Assembly: GCA_025361165.1 (NCBI GenBank)
Contig: JANYAU010000039.1
Coordinates: 1-36,503, forward strand
Direction of reading: 5' to 3'
From: Betaproteobacteria bacterium
GTDB lineage: Bacteria > Pseudomonadota > Gammaproteobacteria > Burkholderiales > Thiobacteraceae
Length of the DNA stretch: 36,503 nucleotides
Part shown: positions 1 through 8,553 of the stretch, in pieces
Numbering within the stretch: position 1 is the stretch's first letter
Layout: the number at the start of each line of letters is the position of its first letter
Program-made: the position numbers and the translations under genes
The notes under the pieces: model-generated
What the model was told of the DNA's origin: nothing
Databases searched by the model: none
The model's input: the letters and a program-made list of their open reading frames with translations, nothing else

Positions 1-57
1 GTGGCGAGGCATGCCTCGCCCGATGTAAATAGCGGGTCGGGCATGCCCGACCCCTAC
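1..57. repeat. Pair of REP-like palindromes with GTAG head
   Basis: Two perfect palindromes lie side by side: an 18-nt one at 3-20 and a 20-nt one at 34-53, both centred on GGCATGCC. The second is directly followed on the minus strand by a GTAG tetranucleotide (CTAC at 54-57 on the plus strand), which is the head that defines GTAG-class REP elements. The first may be the inverted partner of a REPIN whose own head lies beyond the window edge. There is no T-tract, so I do not call it a terminator. The palindromes are seen; the REP identity is inferred. I see no gene in 1-133. Confidence 0.6.
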
Positions 58-133
58 ACTATTTCTTCGCAACGTAAATTTGTCATCATTTATGAAAACC
101 CCAATAATCGGGAAAGGTGTTTGATAAATCGCT

Positions 134-805
134 ATGCAAGAGTTCAGCTTCTTCGCAGTCTTGCTCACCGGCCTCTTGGGCGGGGTGCATTGCGCAGGCA
201 TGTGCGGCGGTATCGTCGGCGCGTTCTCCTTGCAACTGCCGGGCAGCGGCCCACGCTTTAGCTATCACCTCGCCGCGAATCTGGGGCGGCTGGCGAGCTA
301 TGTTATCGCCGGCCTGATTGCCGGCGCCTTAGGCTCCACCAGCGTATTTCTATCGCAGCTATTTCCAGCGGAAAAAATGCTCTACGTGCTCGCCAATCTG
401 GTGTTGGTTGCCTTGGGCTTGCACTTGGCCGGTATCTGGTCCGGCGTACTGATTTTGGAATCCGCCGGCGGCGGTGTATGGCGGCGCTTGCAACCCTTGT
501 TCAAAAAACTGCTACCGATACGCAGTATGCCGCAAGCCTTCGGCGCGGGTATGGTGTGGGGCTGGCTGCCGTGCGGGCTGGTGTACAGCGTGCTGATTAT
601 GGCGCTGGCTTCCGGCAGTGCCATGCAAGGGGGCATGACGATGCTCGCTTTTGGTCTCGGCACGTTGCCGAATCTGCTGTTGATGGGGTTGTTCGCCAGC
701 CAATTGCAGCGCTGGCTAGCGCGGCGCGGCGTACGGCTTGCCGCGGGTTTGATTATCGTTGCGCTGGGACTCTTCGGGCTGGCAAGGGCCTTTCACCTTT
801 TCTGA
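134..805 (+). CDS. TauE/SafE (DsbD_2)-like membrane protein
   Basis: This 223-residue protein is very hydrophobic, with about six predicted membrane helices, and matches the sulfite exporter TauE/SafE, DsbD_2-like family by eye. Near the N-terminus is HCAGMCGG (residues 19-26) and a second cysteine motif, GWLPCG, is at 143-148; such paired Cys/Gly motifs within helices are typical of DsbD-like transporters. Members often sit beside cbb3 oxidase maturation genes, where copper or reductant transport has been suggested, but no such neighbour is visible here. The ATG at 134 starts the hydrophobic segment directly; an AAGG-type ribosome site about 15 nt upstream is weak. The substrate cannot be read from the sequence. 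Confidence 0.8.
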   Translation: MQEFSFFAVLLTGLLGGVHCAGMCGGIVGAFSLQLPGSGPRFSYHLAANLGRLASYVIAGLIAGALGSTSVFLSQLFPAEKMLYVLANLVLVALGLHLAGIWSGVLILESAGGGVWRRLQPLFKKLLPIRSMPQAFGAGMVWGWLPCGLVYSVLIMALASGSAMQGGMTMLAFGLGTLPNLLLMGLFASQLQRWLARRGVRLAAGLIIVALGLFGLARAFHLF

Positions 806-845
806 ATAGCAATGAAACGCAACCGGTTTTAAAACGAGCAGGATT

Positions 846-868
846 GTCGGCAAGGATGCCGGCGCTAC
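846..868 (-). repeat. GTAG-headed REP-like element
   Basis: On the minus strand GTAG (868-865) is followed by an imperfect inverted repeat, GCCGGCA..TGCCGAC, with a 4-nt loop. It has the same layout as the element at 34-57 and lies between the convergent TauE/SafE-like gene and the end of the eCIS operon. A separate 7-bp-arm inverted repeat (TTGGCGC at 905-911, GCGCCAA at 927-933, 15-nt loop) lies closer to the operon end. It has no adjoining T-tract, so a terminator role is possible but not shown. Confidence 0.5.
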
Positions 869-951
869 ATAGCAGGGTTTCGCTTTTTTTGTGCTGGTTC
901 CACATTGGCGCTCCAGCAACCGCTCTGCGCCAAATGCGCATCAATTTCCAA

Positions 952-1236
952 TCACACTGCGGCTTTCCTCAACACGTCGCGATACTGCGCGAACGTCTGC
1001 TCTAAGGTTTTTTTTGTTAGCTCCACTGCGGCGAGGTGCTCCGTTGCTTTCTTCACTGCTTCAGCTTGCGCGCCAGTTTTTGTTTTCTTGGTAGTGGCAC
1101 GCGTAGCGGCTGCCGCGGTTTCAAGGGCTTTCTTCGCCTGATCCACAAGTTGGGCTTGCTGCGTTATGTGGTAGCTAGCTGTAGCTTCCAGATCTTGCTG
1201 TATGTTTTGTAAGGTTTCGCTGAAATAGGTTTGCAT
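952..1236 (-). CDS. Small Ala/Lys-rich helical protein, last gene of eCIS operon
   Basis: This 94-residue protein is rich in Ala, Thr, Lys and Gln with almost no Gly or Pro, and is predicted to be one or two long amphipathic helices or a coiled coil. The pattern recalls phasins or small helical chaperones, but I do not recognise a specific family. It begins 15 bp after the fibre-like gene and has a strong ribosome site (AAGGAGT), so it is almost certainly part of the operon. Its job is unknown. A chaperone, a short length-determining rod, or an unrelated phasin-like protein are all compatible with what can be seen. Confidence 0.6.
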   Translation of the reverse strand: MQTYFSETLQNIQQDLEATASYHITQQAQLVDQAKKALETAAAATRATTKKTKTGAQAEAVKKATEHLAAVELTKKTLEQTFAQYRDVLRKAAV

Positions 1237-1251
1237 GGTTAAAACTCCTTC

Positions 1252-4062
1252 CTAAGCTTTGATGTTAAGTAGTACTGAAGGCGCACCGCCATTGACAAGG
1301 ATTTCGGCGGAGCAAATATTGCCAAGCACCGTCGCGGCACCCACCTTACCTGCAAGTTGCTTAGGGTTGAGCGCCATGCTCACGTGTTTTAAATTCGTCT
1401 GCGCACCGGTTGCCCCCTTTACGCGGTTGTTGCCGGCGATGATCACCTCGGCATTGATTTCGACGTCAAGACCGGCGACAGCGTTCTGTGCGTTGTCATT
1501 GACTACTTGATTGCCGGAAAATACACAATCCCCTTTGATATTCACCATGACGCCGCGATAAGCGCCCGAGGTAACGAAGGCTTCTATCACGTTATTGGCG
1601 ATACCACAGTGTTGTTGACCATAGCCACGAAGATTTCCAAATGCCAAGCCAATCCAGGTAGCGTTGTTGGCTTCAACTGCAGCGGAAGCGGAAAATCCGT
1701 GAACCGTGTTGCGTTCAATAAGGGTGTGCTCAAATGCATCGACGTTGACGACAAAAATGCCACCTGCGGTGCCAGCAACCCAAGTGACAAAAAAGTCGTT
1801 ATCTTCGATGCGTATCACCGAGGCAAGCGTAATATTAGATGGATGTGTGAGTATCCCGCAGGCAATCGCGGATGCGCTCCTCAGGTTCAAAACAACATGG
1901 TTTGAATCGATTTCGAGCCGGGATGTTAATGCGCCAGCCGTGTATAAAAGCATGCCTGCGTATATAGATACCGGAGCCGTAGGCTCAGGGCTAACAAAAA
2001 TGCTGTTGCCTGAGATGCGGGTATCTGCTGCGGTAAAGACATTGTTCAATTCGATGCCGGCCCTTGTGGCGAGAATGTCGTTGTTCAGAATCCGCAAATT
2101 TGTACTGACTGCGTTTTGCGCTGTCACACCATAGGTCGCGAACAGCGTATTGTCGCGAATCGTCGCATTAAAAATATTCCCGCTGAGGACAATTGCCGGA
2201 TCTGCCGGGACAACCGAATCCGCGCCAGGCAGCGGGACAGCCCAGCAACGCTGGATCGCAAAATCAAATACGTTCGCCACTGCAAATGCCGCCGGACCGG
2301 TGGGAGGCAATTTACCGCTGGTGGGGATCAGTGGCTGCATCCAAACCTGCAAATCTTCGATCGTGATGCCAACGCCCGAGATATTAAATGCCGGCCCGTT
2401 CCGTGGCTGAATCAATACCGTGCTTTGACCACGGCCGCTGACATGGATAGAGACTAAGCCGCTATTCAAATTCACCGGATTCTCAAGCGCGAATATACCG
2501 GGCCCAAGACAAAGCTTTCCGCCTGTCTTCTTCAGGCTGTCGATGGCCGTTTGTATGCTGGCCTTGTTCTTGCTGAACTGCTCGGCCGAGACGCAAACGG
2601 TGCATTCGCAACTCGCCCCACCGAATGCAGGCGGCCAGAACGTGCGGCAATCCTCCGGTGGTGTCTTCGAGCCCAGATCGACGATACCAAGCTGGCAAAA
2701 GTGGTGATGAACGCCGCGTGGGGGAGCGCGATTCAACACCTCCACCGAAGCGTCAACCGTACGCGCAACAAAATTCCAATAATCGGCCACATGATATTCA
2801 TCGGTGTTGGCCGTTTCGAATGTAATTTGTACACCGTCTTCCAGCACGATCGAGGTACCCTTTGCAGGCACGGGGATCACTCCCGGTGTGACTCCAGGGC
2901 TAGGCGCGGCATCCAGATCGACCAGTAGTTTTCCATTGGTGTCGTATACCTTGCCACGCTGGTCCCAGCGCTGCACGCGCGTATGGCGGGTTGCGTCGAG
3001 CGTTCCAGAGGGAAGCACGTCGGGCGGAAACGGAGGCGGCTGCGGAAGCGGATCGACCAATTCGATAGCCAAGGTATCGCTGTTGATGTTTTTGATTCGA
3101 GCCATGACGCCCGCGCCCTTCTTCTCCCAAGCCAATCCGGGCTGCGAAGCAAACTCGAACCAGTCTTCGGTGACCTCAATCCAGTCACCGATCGCGAAGC
3201 GCATCACCGAATCCCGCGCCACGGCCGCAACAGTAAGCGTCTTCCTATCACCGGAAATTGCCGTCACCGCAGTAGCCATCGAAGCGTTATCGCGCGACCA
3301 TTTGAAGTTAGCGTGACCGCCAATCCCGTTATTACCGCCATCGTGGATTTCGACGCGATACAGCCGGTTTTCTAGGCCGCGGTAGCCTCCCGTGGGCGGT
3401 ACCAGACAAGGATCCGTAATGGTCTGCACGCCAACCGCAGCGGTTGATAGGCGGCCGCCAGAAGGCTGGAACGGCAAGGGCGCATCGCAACCCGGGTTGT
3501 CTACATTGGCGAGTGATTGCAACTTTACCTGCCAGACCGTTTGCAGCCGGGTTGTCGTATCGACCCCTACCGCGCTTTCCATCAGATCCGCACTTTCGAG
3601 ATAAGTCACTTCTCGCTGCCAGACATCCAGATAAACAGCGTATTGACCCTGCGTTGGCAAGGGTGCAGCTTTCTGCGCGTTTTTAAGGTAAGGCTGGTTT
3701 TCGTAGCGAATAGCTTGGGTTGCTTTATCCTCTTCGAGCACCGTATCGAATAGAACAGTGCCTTTATCTAGATCCCCGCTGCCGTGGTTTTCAGCCAACA
3801 AGCCATCGACATAGATTCGCCCCGGGCCGATATTCAAGGCGCCCGCATTGAGCGTGATCTTGAACGCATTTTGGTTTTGACCATCTTCAGTAGGCACAAC
3901 CGCCCGCCCCATCATCCCAACCGTCTCAGCGCGCAGCCGCCGGCTATGGATTTCAATGAGCTCGTTCCAGTCGGAATCCAACTGAACCCGGCCCTGCTGA
4001 CTGAGAACGGTGGAAAAATCCTGCCGCTTGTCGAACCGCCGCCTACTGTAGTCGCCACTCAT
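1252..4062 (-). CDS. DUF6519 / right-handed beta-helix fibre-like protein
   Basis: The protein has 936 residues. The N-terminal half opens with SGDYSRRRFD and contains QQGRVQLDSDWNE, which I associate with DUF6519, a family found at the end of phage-tail-like and eCIS clusters. Around residues 484-492 is a Cys-rich hinge (CECTVC). After it comes a long stretch of repeated short strands with regular Asn, Gly and Ile positions, the hallmark of a right-handed parallel beta-helix (about 500-900). By analogy with tailspikes this would be a surface-exposed, carbohydrate-binding baseplate appendage. It follows the gpI-like gene by 22 bp and has a good ribosome site (GGGAG). No Afp13-type fibre gene is present, so this is the best candidate for target recognition. 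That role is inferred. Confidence 0.75.
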   Translation of the reverse strand: MSGDYSRRRFDKRQDFSTVLSQQGRVQLDSDWNELIEIHSRRLRAETVGMMGRAVVPTEDGQNQNAFKITLNAGALNIGPGRIYVDGLLAENHGSGDLDKGTVLFDTVLEEDKATQAIRYENQPYLKNAQKAAPLPTQGQYAVYLDVWQREVTYLESADLMESAVGVDTTTRLQTVWQVKLQSLANVDNPGCDAPLPFQPSGGRLSTAAVGVQTITDPCLVPPTGGYRGLENRLYRVEIHDGGNNGIGGHANFKWSRDNASMATAVTAISGDRKTLTVAAVARDSVMRFAIGDWIEVTEDWFEFASQPGLAWEKKGAGVMARIKNINSDTLAIELVDPLPQPPPFPPDVLPSGTLDATRHTRVQRWDQRGKVYDTNGKLLVDLDAAPSPGVTPGVIPVPAKGTSIVLEDGVQITFETANTDEYHVADYWNFVARTVDASVEVLNRAPPRGVHHHFCQLGIVDLGSKTPPEDCRTFWPPAFGGASCECTVCVSAEQFSKNKASIQTAIDSLKKTGGKLCLGPGIFALENPVNLNSGLVSIHVSGRGQSTVLIQPRNGPAFNISGVGITIEDLQVWMQPLIPTSGKLPPTGPAAFAVANVFDFAIQRCWAVPLPGADSVVPADPAIVLSGNIFNATIRDNTLFATYGVTAQNAVSTNLRILNNDILATRAGIELNNVFTAADTRISGNSIFVSPEPTAPVSIYAGMLLYTAGALTSRLEIDSNHVVLNLRSASAIACGILTHPSNITLASVIRIEDNDFFVTWVAGTAGGIFVVNVDAFEHTLIERNTVHGFSASAAVEANNATWIGLAFGNLRGYGQQHCGIANNVIEAFVTSGAYRGVMVNIKGDCVFSGNQVVNDNAQNAVAGLDVEINAEVIIAGNNRVKGATGAQTNLKHVSMALNPKQLAGKVGAATVLGNICSAEILVNGGAPSVLLNIKA

Positions 4063-4084
4063 GAAAAATCTCCCGTTCGTCAGT

Positions 4085-6076
4085 TCAAGTTACGTAATAA
4101 ATGCCGGCCTCGAGACCGAAGCGTAGGTATTCCTTCATCCGCACGCGCACGTTCGCTTCTCGTTGCGGCTGGTAAAGGTGGTGAAATACGCCCATCTCTG
4201 CTTCGTCGTCGGCGCCACTACGGATTTCCATTGCTGTCGCGAGAGCCAATTGCCCGTATCCTGGATCGCCATAGCTGGTCGATGTGAATTGCGTCCGAAC
4301 CCGAAAAATGTCTCCTGCGCTAGCTGGCACGCAACGATGCCGGCGCGGCACGATTGCACTCCAGGGGATGAGGCAGAACCGCACGCAGCCGTTCTGCTTC
4401 CTTTCGGAACGCACAGGAGTTCCTGGCATTCCCGCGCCGATCCACGGATCACTGGGAGCGAGGTCAGCGTGAAAAATACTGTTCGAGGCCAGTGTCATTT
4501 CCTCGGTGTGCACCTTGCCGATGACGGTGCTGCTTTCAATCGAGAGCGCGCCCGCGGGACCCACATCGTCAAGCGCGGAAATTGCCACGCCGGTTTCCTG
4601 CGTCGCATCGACAATGCTATCGGTGATCGTGATCTTTGCCCCTGCGGCAACCCGCAAACCACCGACGATGCTGCGCTCTATCTGAATTTCCACATCTGGA
4701 AGGTCCACGACCAGACAAGCTTGCGCCGCCGGAACTAGCGTGCAGTCCAGGATGCGCAAGGTCTTTAGCTGATTGCCGCCACCCGCCGAGATCTTGATCT
4801 GAGCGCCGGTGATGACCAGCCCGCTCAAGGTAACGGTGGCGCGCGCGCCGCCGATGATTTCCAGCGGCGCGGTTAAATGAATTGTGGGACAGTGCTGGTC
4901 GGCGGCGCGCAGCTCAAGATGTTTGCCGGCTTCGACTTTAATCGTCAGGGCCTCGGTGTATTGCCCGTTATCGGAAATCTCCGCCGCCCCGCCGCTAGTC
5001 AATAAATTCAGCGCTCCTTGTATGGTCGGGTTGGGCGCGGGAATCGCCGCCACCGGTTGCAGCAAAGGATCGATCATTGCGGAGCGGTCGTATTCTCCGC
5101 CGCCGATTGCGGCACTGAAGCCATAGTGAAAAGTAAGCAGCGGCGGGGTCGCCTGCGGATCCCCGAATGCAACCCGGCCCAACACAGGATCGATGGCGAT
5201 GTGGCCGGGGGCCGGAACGTGGGCCCAAGCGCCGCCAGCGTCGGATAAATTGCAGGCGGAAATATTGTCGAGGTTGTCGAACCCTTCCATATAAATACTC
5301 CTACCGACCCCATAATAGGTGGACAAATGCGCATCCAAAATACGGCGGCTAATCGGATCCGGTACATTAATGGGTTCCGCTAAATGGTCGATCCGCGTTT
5401 CGGGCTCGGGCCGCGTAAAGAGCGGCTGTGACAGGCCGAGCGAATTGAATAGAAAGCGTTGCTTATCGCCTGGCGCAGCAGGAACGGCCGGCGAACGCTT
5501 CAGCGAATAAGCATTCAAGCGCCAAAAGAAGATGCCAATATTGTGAATGTTGTATTTAGCCCCTTGATCGACATGCCGCACATCGACCGTATGCGAGATC
5601 GAGTCGAAAGCGCCATTCAATCGTTCCAGGACTTCGTGTTGCCGCACATCAGGCGCATATTTGCTTTGTGGACGCAGGTGATTCATGTACTGCGTCCACG
5701 CAAGTATCTGGAAAAATTCAACCACGCGCGCGTCCCAGCCTGTCACATCGCGCGCCAATTGCTCGAGCATCGTGGCCGTGCCTTTACGGCGGCGAAATGC
5801 GATGGTATGCGCCACTTCCGCACGGGGAATGCCAGCGTTCGGCACATTGGTGTGCAAGGACCGGTAGCCGATGAGATCGCCGATATAAGGCACGACCCAT
5901 GGGGCACAGGTCTCGATGAATTGATCATCGTATAGCTGGGCGAGATCCTCTTGCAGAATCCCGAATTGATCGGCGACGACCCCCAGGAGCGCTTTGAGCT
6001 GACCGCCCTGCTCGGCATCACGAATCCGGTAAATGGCCGGGAGTAGCTCGAACAACTTTTGCACATCGAAACTCAT
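4085..6076 (-). CDS. Phage tail protein I-like baseplate protein
   Basis: The first 150 residues of this 663-aa protein (FELLPAIYRIRDAEQGGQLK, then LYDDQFIETCAPWVVPYIGD and RRKGTATMLEQLARDVTGW) match the gpI-like phage tail protein domain (TIGR02242-type) used in phage and eCIS baseplates. The C-terminal half (about residues 330-600) holds repeated strand-rich segments with THLTAPLEI-like and SIVGGLRV-like rungs, which suggests a beta-helix extension absent from small P2-type gpI. It overlaps the preceding wedge gene by 4 bp. It probably links the wedge ring to the fibre-like protein encoded next. The family call is good; the linking role is inferred. Confidence 0.8.
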   Translation of the reverse strand: MSFDVQKLFELLPAIYRIRDAEQGGQLKALLGVVADQFGILQEDLAQLYDDQFIETCAPWVVPYIGDLIGYRSLHTNVPNAGIPRAEVAHTIAFRRRKGTATMLEQLARDVTGWDARVVEFFQILAWTQYMNHLRPQSKYAPDVRQHEVLERLNGAFDSISHTVDVRHVDQGAKYNIHNIGIFFWRLNAYSLKRSPAVPAAPGDKQRFLFNSLGLSQPLFTRPEPETRIDHLAEPINVPDPISRRILDAHLSTYYGVGRSIYMEGFDNLDNISACNLSDAGGAWAHVPAPGHIAIDPVLGRVAFGDPQATPPLLTFHYGFSAAIGGGEYDRSAMIDPLLQPVAAIPAPNPTIQGALNLLTSGGAAEISDNGQYTEALTIKVEAGKHLELRAADQHCPTIHLTAPLEIIGGARATVTLSGLVITGAQIKISAGGGNQLKTLRILDCTLVPAAQACLVVDLPDVEIQIERSIVGGLRVAAGAKITITDSIVDATQETGVAISALDDVGPAGALSIESSTVIGKVHTEEMTLASNSIFHADLAPSDPWIGAGMPGTPVRSERKQNGCVRFCLIPWSAIVPRRHRCVPASAGDIFRVRTQFTSTSYGDPGYGQLALATAMEIRSGADDEAEMGVFHHLYQPQREANVRVRMKEYLRFGLEAGIYYVT

Positions 6077-8553
6077 GACATCACTCCCAAGGCATCAAGC
6101 GGGCCGTCATCGAGCGTCAGCAGTTCGGCCGGGAGAACAGTGCCATTCGACAACGGTTCGGGCAGGGCAGCCAGGAGCCTCTGTTCCAATCCGGGAACCG
6201 TCTTGTCCGGGCGATACAACCGCGTTACGTCCACTGCCACCACGCCCGGTAAGGATTGCACCAGCTCGATCACTTCGCTCAAATACACCGCCTGTCCAAA
6301 TGAGCGGGCATCGAAGGAGAAGGCCGAACGCAGCGCTTGTTCGACTGCGGCCAGAACCTTATCGGTTTCGAAATCGGGATCCACTTTCACGTTGCCGCCG
6401 AACTTGAATAGCGCTCGCTGATAGGAATTCACGCGAATAGGCACGAACGGATCTCCTGCCTTTCGGATCGCGGAGACAAGGTTGCGCAAGGTATCGCTAT
6501 CGGAAAGAATCTTTTCGCCGCCGGGGCCAGCGACAGTTATAAAAATGCGCCGCACTCTTCCGTCCCATGTCCAAGTGGCCATGGCCTTTGCCACACCGGC
6601 AAAGGCGCGGGCAAAGTCTTCAAAGTCTTCCAGCGACACCGCTCGGTCGAGAGTCAGAACCGTGAGAGGCGCGTTGGTCCGTGCATCCGCAAGTTTCTCT
6701 GGGTCCTGCGCTCCGCTAGTATCTTTAGGATTGTTTACGCCTTTCAGACCTTGCGGGCGGCTCAAAAGCAGACTCAATTGACCAGCTTTCACGATGCCGC
6801 CGAGGCCGATTCCCTTGCGGTACTTCGCACGCACATTCATCTGGCCACTGGGCAACCGCGCGCCGGTAACGCCGTCGCCGAACTCGATGCTGGTATTGCC
6901 CGCATCGTCCCGGCGCGAGATGAACACGTGGTCTTTGGGTCCCGTACCGTACAGCGTCGGCGCTTCATGCCACAATTGGTCGTTTACGCGCACCTCCAGC
7001 GTCGATGCTGCGCCTGCGGCGTTCGCGGCCGATACATAGGTCAACGGTGGCTGTTTGAGCGCGAACTTTTGGAATGCGGCACTGGCATCGCCCGCGCCCA
7101 GCACGTCTTGCACGGTTTCGCCATGCGTGGCGCGTGCGACGTTTGCATTGAAGGCGAAGCTTTCGATTTTGTATGAATTGGCTAGCGGCGGATCAAGCGT
7201 AACGGTCGATCTGGAAATCGCGCTCACCGCAGCGATCTCGCTGATCGCTTCGCCGGTGACGCTGTCTTTGCCGGACGCGGCGAGCCATTGGCCTTTGACC
7301 AAGCCACCTGGATTTTGCGCGAGCAGGACCGTCGGGCCACTGATCGGATCGCTGATCGGCTGCTCCGCCATATCAAGAAATTCGCTCTGAGCAAAGACCA
7401 TGGTGCCGCGCAAATTTCCGCCGCCAAAACTAGATAGATTCGCGCTCGTGTCGAGCGCACAGTGCGTCACTTTGCTCGCCAAGGTAAAGCCTGTTTGCGC
7501 GGACTCGACGGCGATCTTAACGCGGTACAGTTCCGTGTAGTCGGGCCGCACCAGCACAATCCAGCTGTCCGGCAGGATGCCGGGATAAGTCGTATCGAGG
7601 TTAATACTGTCGCCGGAGAGCGAATACGGCCAATCGCTCGTTGGGTTTTGACTGAAGTGCGCAAGCGTGTCTTTGGATAAATTTGCGGGTTGTGGTGCGT
7701 TGTAGCCGAACAGCCCGGCGCGGGTGCGCAACGCATACACCTTCGGATTCGCCGATGGCAGCACCGGGCTAGGCGCGGGAGGGCCGAGCTTCTTATCCCA
7801 CTCGACGCGGGTGCGGTTCCCATCGAAGTCTGGCGTTACCTTGCTCACGCGACGGAAGTCCCAGCGCTCGCTTGCAGCATCCGCTTCGCGTTCCGGCCCC
7901 ACCAACAGAATCGCATCGCCGGGCTTCAGATTCGTCGCGGTACCTTTCAGATAGACATGCGTGTCGCCAAGCTGTGGGATGAATACTTTTGTCATCCGCG
8001 GCTTGAACGCATTCCACTCCGTCCGCGTCTCGATCTTTTCGATCGTCTCGAATGTCTGCGGCTTTTCGCCCGGTGCGGGAATGCTCTGCACCTTGGCGCC
8101 GACGTCGAGAGTTAAACGTTTGGGCGCTCCCGGAGTTTCATCGAGGGTGAAAGCGAGAAACGCGTTGGCAGCCACGCCGGGACGCAACTCATAGCCGATT
8201 AAACGCGCCATTTCCAGCACCGACCGCCGTTCGGTCGCCGTGCGCAAGAATGACTCGTTGGCAATCCGCTCCTGGTAGAACGCCAACACATCGGCTATGG
8301 TTGCCGCCGCATCCAGCAGCGCGATCGAAAAATCATCGTCATCGTGCGAGCGCAGGCTTCGCAATGCGGGCCAGGAGGAGTCGGACAGTGCGGCAAGCAT
8401 CGACTCCTTGAACTGCGCATGGGTGCCGATGCGATAGGCAATGGCGGGCAGCCCTGGCCGATTTTCTACCGTGGCGGGGGTTGCTGCGCGAATGCCGGAA
8501 CAACAGCCGCAATTACTCAGGCCGCGCAAGGACACCTGGGCAGGATCGCTCAT
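6073..8553 (-). CDS. Baseplate J-like wedge protein 2 (Pvc12-like)
   Basis: This 826-aa protein has the layout of the 'putative baseplate assembly protein' family (TIGR02243-type). A short Cys motif (CGCC) lies near the N-terminus, followed by a segment on DDFSIALLDAAATIADVLAF and RSVLEMARLIGYELRPG. The C-terminal J region carries RAVSLEDFEDFAR and KAMATWTWDG...FITVAGPGG. The latter pattern also occurs in the preceding gene product (KAMATFRWTG...FITVDRLGG), so the two are distant paralogues. In Afp/PVC particles two such proteins (11 and 12) build the wedge. It overlaps the genes on both sides by 4 bp. Assignment as the Pvc12 counterpart rests on gene order and is less sure than the family. 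Confidence 0.85.
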   Translation of the reverse strand: MSDPAQVSLRGLSNCGCCSGIRAATPATVENRPGLPAIAYRIGTHAQFKESMLAALSDSSWPALRSLRSHDDDDFSIALLDAAATIADVLAFYQERIANESFLRTATERRSVLEMARLIGYELRPGVAANAFLAFTLDETPGAPKRLTLDVGAKVQSIPAPGEKPQTFETIEKIETRTEWNAFKPRMTKVFIPQLGDTHVYLKGTATNLKPGDAILLVGPEREADAASERWDFRRVSKVTPDFDGNRTRVEWDKKLGPPAPSPVLPSANPKVYALRTRAGLFGYNAPQPANLSKDTLAHFSQNPTSDWPYSLSGDSINLDTTYPGILPDSWIVLVRPDYTELYRVKIAVESAQTGFTLASKVTHCALDTSANLSSFGGGNLRGTMVFAQSEFLDMAEQPISDPISGPTVLLAQNPGGLVKGQWLAASGKDSVTGEAISEIAAVSAISRSTVTLDPPLANSYKIESFAFNANVARATHGETVQDVLGAGDASAAFQKFALKQPPLTYVSAANAAGAASTLEVRVNDQLWHEAPTLYGTGPKDHVFISRRDDAGNTSIEFGDGVTGARLPSGQMNVRAKYRKGIGLGGIVKAGQLSLLLSRPQGLKGVNNPKDTSGAQDPEKLADARTNAPLTVLTLDRAVSLEDFEDFARAFAGVAKAMATWTWDGRVRRIFITVAGPGGEKILSDSDTLRNLVSAIRKAGDPFVPIRVNSYQRALFKFGGNVKVDPDFETDKVLAAVEQALRSAFSFDARSFGQAVYLSEVIELVQSLPGVVAVDVTRLYRPDKTVPGLEQRLLAALPEPLSNGTVLPAELLTLDDGPLDALGVMS

